Virus record (IMG/VR): IMGVR_UViG_3300042367_000583
Span: 20,018-84,017 of that record
Strand: one strand, 5' to 3'
DNA: 64,000 bases
Source of the DNA: a virus
The notes below the pieces were generated by a model, which ran no database searches, was not told where the DNA came from, and worked only from the letters and a program-made list of their open reading frames with translations. Position numbers and translations under genes: made by a program. Position 1 is the stretch's first letter. Every line of letters starts with the position of its first letter. Below are positions 40,371 through 48,447 of the stretch, piece after piece.

Positions 40371-41423
40371 TTAACTTAATCTTTCTACAAAATCAATAAC
40401 TTTTTCCCATAACTCTTTGGGAAAATCTACGGTCATTGTATCATCGTCTGTTTGCCTTGCGTTCCCCTCGTTTACTAAGGTCATCAGCAGGTATTTAATA
40501 TCTTTAGCTTTAGGAGTAAGTTTAATGGGTTTTGGTTCCGTTTCGTCGCTAGGTTTTACACTCTCATCGGAGTCAGTTGGATTTTTAGACTCTATAAAGT
40601 TGGCTGTTACCGATTCGACTAATTCCCCAGTGGCTTTTATCCCTTTTTCTTCTGCTATAGCTACAGTCTCTAAAAGCACATTTTCTTTTTCCGAGAGTGT
40701 TAGTTCATTGTTCCTTACAAGATTCTGTAAAGCCGTTTCCGATACTTTACCTTCGATTGCTTTTAATGTCGGACTAGACATCGAGGAAATCTCTAAAGTT
40801 CGGTTATATTCTGATTTTTTCCATCCAGTTTTTTCGCAAAACTGTTGGCAGGACTGTTCTTCAGTTAAACCAGCTAATCTATCCTCATGTAAATGTCTTT
40901 TGATCAGTTTCGCTTTGTCGTACACTGATAGTTTTTCGCTATCAGTGCCGTAAGAGAGCATTTGATACTCTAAGTCCCGGACGGTCAGACCTGATGCTAG
41001 AGGCTTGATAATTGCCAAAACATTAGGAACAATAATCTCTTGAGAGGCTAAAAGCAACCAAGCTAATACCCTTCGATGCCCGTCCATAGGAAACAGTCGA
41101 TCACCATCGGCGACTAAATGTAAAGGTTGATAAATTGTTCCCGATGCTAGTATTTTATCGGCTAGTTCTTTAATTAACTCCAAGTCGTAGGTAACGCGAG
41201 TGTTCCATCCGTTTTCACCTGAGATGGACTCAATTAAGTCTTGACTAAAGGTTAAATGGGTTTCGCTAGGTAGGACGCGCATTTTGCCGTCGTCATGTAT
41301 TCCTATTCTCGGCCCGATAAAATCACCATTAGCCATTCTAAAAGAAATTAGTCGGGGATCGATCACTATTAACTCCCGTGCAGAGCCATAGGCTCTGATT
41401 CTGTCTCTTGATTTTGCACTCAT
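40371..41423 (-). CDS. ParB/Srx-fold DNA-binding protein
   Basis: 350 residues. Residues about 85-190 form a ParB N-terminal (ParBc) domain: DLELIKELADKILASGTIYQ, PLHLVADGDRLFPMDGHRRV, LAWLLLASQEIIVPNVLAII with the key DGHRR motif. A helical HTH part follows (KLIKRHLHEDRLAGLTEEQS, CQQFCEKTGWKKSEYNRTLE). The C-terminus is a low-complexity linker and helix. Could be a CTP-dependent clamp for partition, a nuclease-like ParB relative, or a regulator. The dispersed dyads are candidate binding sites by inference. Ribosome site GAGGAGTAAC. Confidence 0.85.
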   Translation of the reverse strand: MSAKSRDRIRAYGSARELIVIDPRLISFRMANGDFIGPRIGIHDDGKMRVLPSETHLTFSQDLIESISGENGWNTRVTYDLELIKELADKILASGTIYQPLHLVADGDRLFPMDGHRRVLAWLLLASQEIIVPNVLAIIKPLASGLTVRDLEYQMLSYGTDSEKLSVYDKAKLIKRHLHEDRLAGLTEEQSCQQFCEKTGWKKSEYNRTLEISSMSSPTLKAIEGKVSETALQNLVRNNELTLSEKENVLLETVAIAEEKGIKATGELVESVTANFIESKNPTDSDESVKPSDETEPKPIKLTPKAKDIKYLLMTLVNEGNARQTDDDTMTVDFPKELWEKVIDFVERLS

Positions 41424-41427
41424 TTTG

Positions 41428-41838
41428 TTACTCCTCAGTTGTGCTTGGGTTGTAAGTTAGTCCCCAGATGCGAGACGTTCCGTATGTTTCTTTATAATCA
41501 CCCTCTACTACAAAATTAGAGGCTATAGCGATAGCTTTCATAAACAAGTTAGCATCCTTTTTTAACTGTTTAGGGATAGGAACATCTGTCTTACAAAAAA
41601 CAAGAAATAACCACAGCCAAAATGTTATTTTCTTTGTAATAGATTGATTCCAGTTGTAATTACCAAGAACAAGACAATCCATTATATTGTCCTTGATTGC
41701 GGATTTATAAAACAGTTCTAAATAGTCTAATTTAGGATTCTGTTTCACTTCTAATAGTAAAGCATCAACGCATTGTTTAGCTTCGGTAGGCAAGCTATTG
41801 TATTCTCTCCGAACTAGCATTGCGCGTTGAATGTCCAT
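41428..41838 (-). CDS. tandem paralogue family B, member 1
   Basis: 136 residues: REYNSLPTEAKQCVDALLLE, WLFLVFCKTDVPIPKQLKKD, ANLFMKAIAIASNFVVEGDY. Homologous to the next two units (LPTE-KQ-VD; F-x-x-T-x-V-IP-x-x-KK; A-x-x-IAS-x-x-x-E). One hydrophobic stretch (ITFWLWLFLVFC) may be membrane-embedded. Unknown function. Confidence 0.7.
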   Translation of the reverse strand: MDIQRAMLVRREYNSLPTEAKQCVDALLLEVKQNPKLDYLELFYKSAIKDNIMDCLVLGNYNWNQSITKKITFWLWLFLVFCKTDVPIPKQLKKDANLFMKAIAIASNFVVEGDYKETYGTSRIWGLTYNPSTTEE

Positions 41839-41880
41839 TGGCTTACTCCTTCTGTAGATTATTTTTAGTTGTTTCTTGCT

Positions 41881-42291
41881 TTATTCGTAGTCCCAATCAA
41901 TCAATGGGAGAATGACATAACCCTCCTCTGCAAGGTAACTAGCTATAACAAGAGATTGTAGAAAAAGACAATAGTTTTTCTTGAAAAGATTAGGTATTGC
42001 TACACCTGTTAAAATCGAAAAGATAAACTGGAATATAGCAGTTTTAAAACGCCAAAAACATCCTACTTTCCTGTCTGAATCAGCGTCAATAAATGCACTG
42101 CTTAAAAGACATTCTATATCATTGTCATCTGCTTTGATTACGCTTTCATAAACTCCTTCTAGTATTTTCGATGCAAAGGGTTTTTTTGATGTTTTAGTAT
42201 TTTTAACTAAGCAATCGACATATTGCTTGACTTCTGTTGGCAACTCAGCGTAGCTTAAGTTGATTAGTACTCGATAGGTCAGGCTTTTCAT
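41881..42291 (-). CDS. tandem paralogue family B, member 2
   Basis: 136 residues: SYAELPTEVKQYVDCLVKNT, WRFKTAIFQFIFSILTGVAI, PNLFKKNYCLFLQSLVIASY. Shares LPTE-VKQ-VD and the (T)GVAIP-x-x-x-KK-x-x-x-F block with its neighbours. Ribosome site GAGGAGTAAAAA. A hydrophobic stretch FQFIFSILTGVAI may insert into a membrane. Confidence 0.7.
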   Translation of the reverse strand: MKSLTYRVLINLSYAELPTEVKQYVDCLVKNTKTSKKPFASKILEGVYESVIKADDNDIECLLSSAFIDADSDRKVGCFWRFKTAIFQFIFSILTGVAIPNLFKKNYCLFLQSLVIASYLAEEGYVILPLIDWDYE

Positions 42292-42295
42292 TTTT

Positions 42296-42697
42296 TTACT
42301 CCTCAGTTGTATTGTCGGTTATTTCTTTATACCAGCTTTTTTCTGCTAGAAAAATCGACGCTAGTGTTAAAGCTTCTCTGAAAAGATCAAAATCTTTTTT
42401 AAGAGGAGAAGGAATAGCAACTCCTGTACATATAGGCATAAGAATAGTTATAACCCAAAATTTAACCCGATTAATAAAAGAGAGATTCCATTTACCATCG
42501 AATAAGTACAGATAGACGTATCCTTTTTGTATATCTCCTTCCCACCACTAGATTAATATCTCGTTAGTTATTTGGCTAGTTTGAGATTTTTTTAATAAAT
42601 CATCAATCCAATTTTTTGAGTCAAGAGATAATTCGAGATATTTATTTTTAATCATAAGCTTATATAGCTCCTCTTTGAGATGCGAGTTGATGTTCAC
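42296..42697 (-). pseudogene. tandem paralogue family B, member 3, with in-frame amber codon
   Basis: GTG at 42697 with GGGGAGTAAAACA upstream. Codons read NINSHLKEELYKLMIKNKYL ... TNEILI, then TAG at 42548-42550, then continue in the same frame as WWEGDIQKGYVYLYLFDGKW, FWVITILMPICTGVAIPSPL, KKDFDLFREALTLASIFLAE to 42296. The second half matches the other two members, so a single amber codon splits an otherwise open gene of the normal length. It may be a pseudogene, or depend on suppression. Confidence 0.75.
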
Positions 42698-42730
42698 TGT
42701 TTTACTCCCCAATTGTGCTAGTTTTTACTT

Positions 42731-43150
42731 TTAAGGCATTTTTAGGTCTTCATAGCGTTTTCCCCATTCGTTAACAAGAATCGTAATTTCTGGAAGATTA
42801 ATCGCTTTACCTTTAATCCATATATACGGATTATTTGATTCTGATAAACTTGTTAATGTTTCAAATAGCAAGTTTGTAGATTTCAATTCTACAAATGTTA
42901 AATTAATCTTGATTACTTTTTTAGTTTTGCCAGAATCGCAAGTAATCTCAAAATCTGCCTTTAATTGCTGTACTTGATTAATGCCTACACTAAAAACTAG
43001 GTTAGCTACCAATCCATGCAAGCAAATATTTTCGACTTGCCCTGTACTTAAAACTTTCCATTGGTTTTTGCTGCTTTCAACTAAGATTTCTTGTATTTGC
43101 TGGGAAGTCAGTTCATCCCACCAATCACGACTTAAGAGATTCAGATTCAT
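42731..43150 (-). CDS. hypothetical protein
   Basis: 139 residues: RDWWDELTSQQIQEILVESS, VENICLHGLVANLVFSVGIN, PYIWIKGKAINLPEITILVN. Ends EWGKRYEDLKMP. Ribosome site AAGGAGTATTAA. Mixed alpha/beta, not recognised. It precedes the paralogue cassette in the recombination-protein operon. Confidence 0.7.
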   Translation of the reverse strand: MNLNLLSRDWWDELTSQQIQEILVESSKNQWKVLSTGQVENICLHGLVANLVFSVGINQVQQLKADFEITCDSGKTKKVIKINLTFVELKSTNLLFETLTSLSESNNPYIWIKGKAINLPEITILVNEWGKRYEDLKMP

Positions 43151-43203
43151 TTAATACTCCTTAATTCCCATTTTTAGATTTTTTAGCTTTTCAGGTCTTT
43201 ATA

Positions 43204-43228
43204 GGTTGCTGATAACTGACAACTAACT
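43204..43228. repeat. intergenic GATAACT heptamer repeat
   Basis: Degenerate heptamers (GCTGATA, ACTGACA, ACTAACT) between the RecT-like gene and the gene at 42731-43150. Confidence 0.7.
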
Positions 43229-43229
43229 A

Positions 43230-44030
43230 TTAAAAATCTTCACTGAGAAGTTCACCAGGATCAATATTTTCACTGCGAACTTCTATTACTGGCTTTAGCC
43301 TTGCGTCTATAGCTTTTTTTAGGAGGTCGGCTAATTCTTTTTCAGAGGTTGCTTGTTGGGCGACTTGTTCTGCTTCTGATTGAGGTAATCCTTGATTTAC
43401 AGCCCAAATAATTCCAGCTTGTTTGCGCTCTTCTGATAGCGACGACTGTGGTTTGCTTGGCAAAGATACTTCCACATCTACTACATTACCAGATTCGCCA
43501 ATTTCAGCGCCTAGCTCGTCAGGATTATAAATAGGTGCGCCAAGTGCTAAGTCGGGGCAAAACTCACGGAACCCGTTAGAAATCGCCCTTGCAAAAAGCA
43601 TATTTTTGGGGTATTTTTTCCAGTTAGGATTCCCTGCGAGAAGTCCTGCTGCTTGGGCATCGTCTTTTGAAAAAGAACTAATCCCTAAAGATTCCCAGTT
43701 GTTTTGCCAAAGCTCAAAAAACTCTAATTCGCAGATTTCTGGCGTGTGTTTAATTTTTTTGTATCGGTATTTACCCGATCCTTTAATTAAAGCCGCCATT
43801 AAATTAGCACTTAATGCAGGTTTTCCTTGTATTAAATGAATACCAGTCATCGAAGCAAAGGCTGGAATACCTAACTCTTTTCCTGCTAAAACTTTGACAA
43901 AACATTTAGCAGCACTTTGTACATCCCCAAACATTCCTGATTTTGCCAAAATATCAGAAACTTTGTAAATATCATCGACTGTTTTAAGTTCCAGCGGGGA
44001 AGATTTGATATTGACAATTTCACTAGACAT
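43230..44030 (-). CDS. RecT-like single-strand annealing protein
   Basis: 266 residues from ATG 44030 (an upstream ATG at 44096 adds 22 unlikely residues). KSPLELKTVDDIYKVSDILAK, AAKCFVKVLAGKELGIPAFA, SMTGIHLIQGKPALSANLMA, ALIKGSGKYRYKKIKHTPE, FSKDDAQAAGLLAGNPNWKK, YPKNMLFARAISNGFREFCP follow the layout of phage RecT-type annealing proteins (Y-x-x-G-x-x-NP, GKPALSA, W-KYP-x-x-ML-x-R-A). I recall this family being described from cyanobacteria and actinophages. It has its own phage-type promoter. Role: strand annealing in phage recombination. Confidence 0.85.
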   Translation of the reverse strand: MSSEIVNIKSSPLELKTVDDIYKVSDILAKSGMFGDVQSAAKCFVKVLAGKELGIPAFASMTGIHLIQGKPALSANLMAALIKGSGKYRYKKIKHTPEICELEFFELWQNNWESLGISSFSKDDAQAAGLLAGNPNWKKYPKNMLFARAISNGFREFCPDLALGAPIYNPDELGAEIGESGNVVDVEVSLPSKPQSSLSEERKQAGIIWAVNQGLPQSEAEQVAQQATSEKELADLLKKAIDARLKPVIEVRSENIDPGELLSEDF

Positions 44031-44126
44031 AATGTTTTTCCTAAAAATAGGTGTAAGGATCGCTGAATTTACAAAATGAAGAAAGCTCGGTAACAAGCAT
44101 CTATCTTCTGAAACTCGATTAATACA

Positions 44127-44155
44127 ATCTTATAGTAAATTACTAGAATTGTCAA
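44127..44155 (-). promoter_or_regulatory. promoter of the RecT-like gene run
   Basis: TTGACA (44150-44155), spacer of 17 starting ATTCTAGTA, TAAGAT (44127-44132) on the minus strand. Confidence 0.72.
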
Positions 44156-44231
44156 GCATTTTTAAAAAAAAACTTGCAAAAAACTTACAAAAAGATAATA
44201 GTACAAAAGAACTAAGTTATTATCGTTAATA

Positions 44232-44464
44232 GATTGTAGATAAAGATATTAACAATGGAATCCTTGATATATATAGGTTTCAGACTTTGTTAATACTGTT
44301 ATCATTATCCCCCAATATTATTTTTTTTACACTCTTACTGCTGAGGCTGTTTTTCCCCTTTACCCTATTTTCTTTTTTCCTCTATACAGTATTAACAGCA
44401 TCAACAAAGTCTAGAACCTTTACAGGGTAACGGTTTCGATTGTTAATAACCCTATTAACAATCG
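44232..44464. repeat. dyad-bounded repeat element R2 (233 bp)
   Basis: Bounded by the dyads 44232-44256 (GATTGTAGATAAAG / ATTAACAAT) and 44437-44464 (perfect CGATTGTTAATAA arms). An internal inverted repeat GGTTTCAGACTTTGTT (left) faces its complement at the right end, and the poly-pyrimidine middle (ACTCTTACTGCTGAGG) is shared with the other copies. No gene inside. It separates the RecT-like gene from the 208-residue gene. Confidence 0.88.
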
Positions 44465-44491
44465 AAATACAATCTAACTTCCCACCATTTC

Positions 44492-44683
44492 TTGCTAATA
44501 TTAAAGGGCAATGCAGCGAATTTCAACGAGAGGAACGGAAACAAGCGTTTAGAAAAGCTGAACGCTTTGTTACAAATGCTAGTGAGCAAGGTGGTGTCAC
44601 TCCAGAAACACAACCGCACTCATTTCAGCGCCCGTGTGGATACTGAAATTCGCAGTGGTCTTACCTTTATCCCTTTGCCTTAA
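44492..44683 (+). CDS. short ORF upstream of the 208-residue gene
   Basis: 63 residues (NERNGNKRLEKLNALLQMLV, SKVVSLQKHNRTHFSARVDT) from a TTG start without a clear ribosome site, ending six bases before the next gene. Basic. It may be a real upstream gene or a leader ORF; low confidence. Confidence 0.35.
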   Translation: MLILKGNAANFNERNGNKRLEKLNALLQMLVSKVVSLQKHNRTHFSARVDTEIRSGLTFIPLP

Positions 44684-44688
44684 ACAGA

Positions 44689-45315
44689 ATGACAACGATA
44701 CTTAGAAGAGTACAACAATTTTTAGACTCTGGCGATAGTGATAACGCTAGAGAAGAAATTGATAGAGCTTTCGGCAATCTGAGAAGGGTGGATAGTCATG
44801 TTAGAGAGTTTGCCGCTCTGTTAGCACTGGGATCGATCGAAGCTTCAGAAATCGGATTAGGAGTATTGGGACGCAAGCTTCTACAGAATGACAGCGAGAT
44901 TAATAATGAGGTTATTTGGTTATTTATTGCGTCAATTTTATCTCGCGATAGTATTCCCTCTGATAGTCCATCTAGAATCAGCCTACTTGTTCTTACCGCT
45001 TCTGTCAATAGTTGGGAATTACCAATTTTTGCGCTTCTTACCCCTGCCCTCGACGCTTTTTTTAAAGTTAGTCTTGCGGACGGAACCCCTTTAATTGCCG
45101 AACAAACTCTCGATTTTTTGACCACTTGGGGAAGAATTTATGCTAAAGCACCTCATGTCAAAACGCAGCTTCAAGAACTTCAATCTCTTAGTAATAATCT
45201 ATTAGAGCAAGTAGATGACTCAGGGTTAAAAGCTGAATGGTCAGAGGGAATTAATATATTTTTTGAAGAAGCCAGCACAACCAAATATTCAGATAGTAAT
45301 GTTTTTTCTCCATAA
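44689..45315 (+). CDS. hypothetical all-helical protein flanked by repeat elements
   Basis: 208 residues: MTTILRRVQQFLDSGDSDNA, RRVDSHVREFAALLALGSIE, GRKLLQNDSEINNEVIWLFI, AEQTLDFLTTWGRIYAKAPH. Looks like a helical-repeat or adaptor-like fold; not recognised. It is the only plus-strand gene in this region and is flanked by R2 on its left and the R3 half-element on its right (from its stop codon), suggesting it came in as a unit. Confidence 0.6.
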   Translation: MTTILRRVQQFLDSGDSDNAREEIDRAFGNLRRVDSHVREFAALLALGSIEASEIGLGVLGRKLLQNDSEINNEVIWLFIASILSRDSIPSDSPSRISLLVLTASVNSWELPIFALLTPALDAFFKVSLADGTPLIAEQTLDFLTTWGRIYAKAPHVKTQLQELQSLSNNLLEQVDDSGLKAEWSEGINIFFEEASTTKYSDSNVFSP

Positions 45316-45392
45316 AGCATCAACGGTATCAACAAACCTTGAAACCTAGTCAAGGTAAAGGTTTCGATTGTAGATAAGGTTATTAACAATCG
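45300..45392. repeat. right half of a dyad-bounded element (R3)
   Basis: The right end only: CATCAACGGTATCAACAAAC, then CCTTGAAACC, and the dyad 45365-45392 (CGATTGTAGATAAG...TATTAACAATCG). It overlaps the last codons of the 208-residue gene. Matches the right ends of the other copies but lacks a left half. Confidence 0.8.
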
Positions 45393-45449
45393 AATTACAA
45401 AAGAACAGAAGATATACTTAGCATATTTAAATTAAATACTGCTATCTGC

Positions 45450-47711
45450 TTAGACGATCGTTGCTAGTGATTCTTTAAAAGGCACTGGATAGCTTGAATT
45501 TTGAAAAACCCGTACTGTGTAAGCCGATTGGATTGATCCCCAATCGGCTATCTGTTGCGATTCTGTGTAAACGACGCTTCGGGCTGACGATACTGACCAT
45601 TCTCGTTTTACTGTGGACTCGTCGTAAATTCTGACTACATAGCTGTTCAATTCTCCTGCTGCGTAAGCAATATCGATATAGTCGATCCAACGACCATTTA
45701 ACCGCGTCCGTCGATACCAAGTAATAATTAAATCGTTGTTATCTTTTTCCCCTCTTACAGCACAAGGGAAAGGCTTTAATCCTTCTAAAGTAATTGTGTG
45801 AGCAGTCTCGTCTTCTATATCAGTTTCAAGTAGTCCATTAGGGACTACTTTTAATAAATATTCTCGATTAATATCAGAAAGATTTAAAGGGAGTCGAACT
45901 AAATAATTAGTTAGTAGCACAAATTTTTCCCCTATTATATGCTTAGAGATAGCTGGTTCAGTTCCTTTGACTCCACGAATTGTATATGAAATATCAAAAA
46001 TTAAAGGATTGCTAGACACAATAGCAGCATTTTTAAAAGCTATAATTTCTCCAGTAGAAAACCAACCTAATTGTTTGCCCGATAGAAATGTTTCAAGAGT
46101 AACTGGCTCTAATTGCCCTGAATTCATACTTATTCGTATCCAATTTGAATCGTCAATAAAACTAGGAGAGGCGTTGTTAAAATTTGGGGAAAAGCTCAAT
46201 ACAGTACCAGTTACGCTGTTGACAACATTGCCAACAGCAAAATCATAGCTTAATCCGTTGTCATCAGAATAAAATAATGCTCCTTTCCTAAAACTAGAGT
46301 TACCTTCAATTGCCACATAAATTCCTATGTCTGTATCTCGGCTATTAACTATTGGGACTTCAATAGGAATAGCGTTAGCGCGTCCGTAGGGACGAGGAGT
46401 GTTATTGTCTGGCGGAAATTCGTTATCTATAGGAATATCTGGTAAATATCCTACTCCTTGAAATCGAGTAGCTTCAATTTCAATTAAATAATTTACGCCT
46501 CTTACTTTTTTGGTGATTTGCATCAATTCCTGATGATAATTGTTATTATCATTAGTAAAAATTACATCCCCAACTTTCAGATTTTCCCATGCTGGCAATA
46601 AAAGCATTTTTGAAAAAGTTTTTGATTGCGTTTTCCCTAAAAAAAGAATTTTTGAGGCAATATTCATGAAAAACATATCTATATCTATTAGTTTAGTTTG
46701 AAAGCTAAGCTCGTTTGTGTGAGTATCTGATGGGTCTTTAGCTACTACGGTAATAGTTTCATAATTTTTTAAAACATTTAGCCCAGATACTGTAACGGCA
46801 CTAGGAGTTTCTCTAAAATGAGTCAGTTTTTTTTCATTAAGGTCAATAGGATTTTCTCCAAATTTTTTAGACCCAAAAGAGCTTTTAGGGATAAAAATAG
46901 GATCAGATGATTGTTCTTGTCTTTTAAAAATGATTTTATCTTTTGGCTCCCTTGCTACAATAAAAAAAGCTCTCATAAGTTCTTCTAACTGATCAGCAAA
47001 AGATGTCCCATCAAACAATAAATCAAATCCTTGAATTCGGTAATCATTAGGAATGTCAGTCACATCAATTTGATCGTCTGTTCTACCAGCTAATTTACAA
47101 ATAGTTTTCAAAATATCTTTTATTTTTGGATTGTCTCCACTTTCTCCAATCACCTCAACATCAATAGCAGGAAATCCAGTGCCGTCATAATTAGCAATCG
47201 GATAATTATTAAAAAGTAAAAAAGACATTCCAGTAAAAGCAGGTACTGGGTTGGATTCTTTCGATTGAATAACAGAAGATGGCGTAGTTTGATTGCCAGT
47301 ATAAATAGTTGTATGTTCAATAAATTTTAGGCTTTTTTCGTCGTTAGTTTCAGAATTGTAAACAAGGATGCTGTTCATCCAAACTCGCCTAACAGAGCCA
47401 ATTTTTCTGGCAATTGGATAAGCGGCTGTCAGAAAATAAGTGTAAACTTCGGTAGTTTGCCCACCACCACCACCTTTTCCGCCTTGTCTTTCGGAAGTGA
47501 CGACTTCCTTAAGAGGAAGCCCCCACATCATAGTTAGCCCTTCTTTTCTCACCTTCCCAAAAGGATAGGATAGGCTTTTGCCGTATTCAGCATCGGGAAC
47601 ACCAGTATCCTCAATTCTTCCTTTTTGTTGAACAGGAGGTTTAGGAGCAAATAGAGATAATAATAGGTTAGCTCCGACTCCTATTGCTATGGGAATGAGA
47701 AAATTAGCCAC
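45450..47711 (-). CDS. tail-tip J-like host-specificity protein
   Basis: 753 residues. The start MANFLIPIAIGVGANLLLSL FAPKPP has one hydrophobic segment followed by a Pro-rich linker, then SYPFGKVRKEGLTMMWGLPL, GKGGGGGQTTEVYTYFLTAA, YPIARKIGSVRRVWMNSILV, and GTGFPAIDVEVIG. This is the layout of GTA gp15/tail protein J family members (a first strand with DAEYGKSLSYPFG, then TAAY-type hub). A 5-Gly run near residue 80 could be a flexible linker. The tail-tip hub sits downstream of NlpC/P60 and tape measure in other systems; here it is displaced. Confidence 0.85.
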   Translation of the reverse strand: MANFLIPIAIGVGANLLLSLFAPKPPVQQKGRIEDTGVPDAEYGKSLSYPFGKVRKEGLTMMWGLPLKEVVTSERQGGKGGGGGQTTEVYTYFLTAAYPIARKIGSVRRVWMNSILVYNSETNDEKSLKFIEHTTIYTGNQTTPSSVIQSKESNPVPAFTGMSFLLFNNYPIANYDGTGFPAIDVEVIGESGDNPKIKDILKTICKLAGRTDDQIDVTDIPNDYRIQGFDLLFDGTSFADQLEELMRAFFIVAREPKDKIIFKRQEQSSDPIFIPKSSFGSKKFGENPIDLNEKKLTHFRETPSAVTVSGLNVLKNYETITVVAKDPSDTHTNELSFQTKLIDIDMFFMNIASKILFLGKTQSKTFSKMLLLPAWENLKVGDVIFTNDNNNYHQELMQITKKVRGVNYLIEIEATRFQGVGYLPDIPIDNEFPPDNNTPRPYGRANAIPIEVPIVNSRDTDIGIYVAIEGNSSFRKGALFYSDDNGLSYDFAVGNVVNSVTGTVLSFSPNFNNASPSFIDDSNWIRISMNSGQLEPVTLETFLSGKQLGWFSTGEIIAFKNAAIVSSNPLIFDISYTIRGVKGTEPAISKHIIGEKFVLLTNYLVRLPLNLSDINREYLLKVVPNGLLETDIEDETAHTITLEGLKPFPCAVRGEKDNNDLIITWYRRTRLNGRWIDYIDIAYAAGELNSYVVRIYDESTVKREWSVSSARSVVYTESQQIADWGSIQSAYTVRVFQNSSYPVPFKESLATIV

Positions 47712-47745
47712 GGCTTTTTAAAAGATAGTATTTTCTCTATTCTAA

Positions 47746-47818
47746 TAGGTTGAGCAGGGGTTGAACCTGCCTAAGATGAATTATGAGTTCGTTGCCTCAA
47801 CCGCTCGGCCATCAACCC
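47746..47818 (-). tRNA. tRNA-Met/Ile (CAU anticodon)
   Basis: 73-nt cloverleaf: acceptor GGGTTGA/TCAACCT (one G-U), Leu-like D arm GCCGAGCGGTTGAGGC, anticodon arm ACGAA-CTCATAA-TTCAT (one C-A mismatch), short variable loop, T arm GCAGG-TTCAACC-CCTGC. Anticodon CAT. It overlaps the 3' end of the HigA-like gene. It may be an initiator, elongator, or lysidine Ile tRNA; the D arm is unusual for tRNA-Met. Confidence 0.85.
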
Positions 47819-48234
47819 TTGATTTGTTTTGGGGAAAATAAAGCAGGAGAGATATTAAAAAAATCGGCTAATTTTTGAACGTGAATATCTGTTATCTCTC
47901 GCTGTCTATCAAAAATATCATCTAGGATTGATTGATCCTCAAAAATAGATAATAAGTCTTGCTTTTGCAAGTTCTTTAGTTCTAACAAAAATTTCAATAG
48001 CTCAACTCCATAAATATCAGGTATTGCCTGCACGTTTTCTTCATACTCATAAATCAAAGTTCCTAAAACACTTAAATACTCCCTTTCTTCTATTGCCAAT
48101 TGAATTTTATCTAATATGATTTTATCTAAAAAAGAACTGATAACTCTTTCCGTGTTTTCTAGCTCTTCCTTGTTGTAAATAGGACGAGGAGGGTATTGTT
48201 TTAATAATTCTAAGTATTTATTTGTATCAAACAT
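47812..48234 (-). CDS. HigA-like antitoxin/HTH protein
   Basis: 140 residues from ATG 48234 (earlier in-frame ATG would begin inside tRNA-Tyr). MFDTNKYLELLKQYPPRPIY, FEDQSILDDIFDRQREITDI, HVQKLADFFNISPALFSPKQ: the C-terminal HTH of cyanobacterial HigA-like proteins (E/D-x-FE-x-x-S-x-x-x-D-I-x-x-x-R-x-IT-x-x-x-x-KLA-x-FF-x-ISPALF). No HigB toxin is adjacent, so it may be an orphan antitoxin that neutralises a host toxin or represses promoters. Its last 7 bases lie within the tRNA gene. Confidence 0.82.
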   Translation of the reverse strand: MFDTNKYLELLKQYPPRPIYNKEELENTERVISSFLDKIILDKIQLAIEEREYLSVLGTLIYEYEENVQAIPDIYGVELLKFLLELKNLQKQDLLSIFEDQSILDDIFDRQREITDIHVQKLADFFNISPALFSPKQIKG

Positions 48235-48306
48235 AGTGTGACTGTAATCGCTGTAACTTTTATCATAGGTCAAGTCTTTGATTTTGTCAATATGTTTGAT
48301 TTTAAG

Positions 48307-48389
48307 TGGGTTAGGCTGGATTTGCACCAGCGTGGAATTAAATCTACAGATTTACAGTCTGTCACCTTCGGCTACTCGGTCACTAACCC
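48307..48389 (-). tRNA. tRNA-Tyr (GUA anticodon)
   Basis: 83-nt class II tRNA: acceptor GGGTTAG/CTAACCC perfect, anticodon arm ACAGA-CTGTAAA-TCTGT with GTA at 48353-48355, a long variable arm, T arm GCTGG-TGCAAAT-CCAGC. No CCA encoded. Its promoter (TTGACA/TAAGAT) is at 48419-48447, so tRNA-Tyr, HigA-like gene and tRNA-Met could form one transcript. Confidence 0.93.
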
Positions 48390-48418
48390 TTGTTTGTTTC
48401 AATCCCTTGTTTAAATTT

Positions 48419-48447
48419 ATCTTACTGTAATTCTTAATGCTTGTCAA
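48419..48447 (-). promoter_or_regulatory. promoter of the tRNA/HigA cluster
   Basis: TTGACA (48442-48447) and TAAGAT (48419-48424) with 17-base spacing on the minus strand, about 30 bases before tRNA-Tyr. Confidence 0.72.

Noticed and set aside
40371-41423. Chromosome-type ParABS partition system
   Set aside because: No ParA ATPase was found in the window and the family is also used by phages for regulation and nuclease roles, so only the domain is claimed.
42530-42560. GGAAGGAGATATAC as a start site for a separate downstream gene
   Set aside because: The strong ribosome-site-like sequence is not followed by ATG, GTG or TTG in the open frame at a usable distance.
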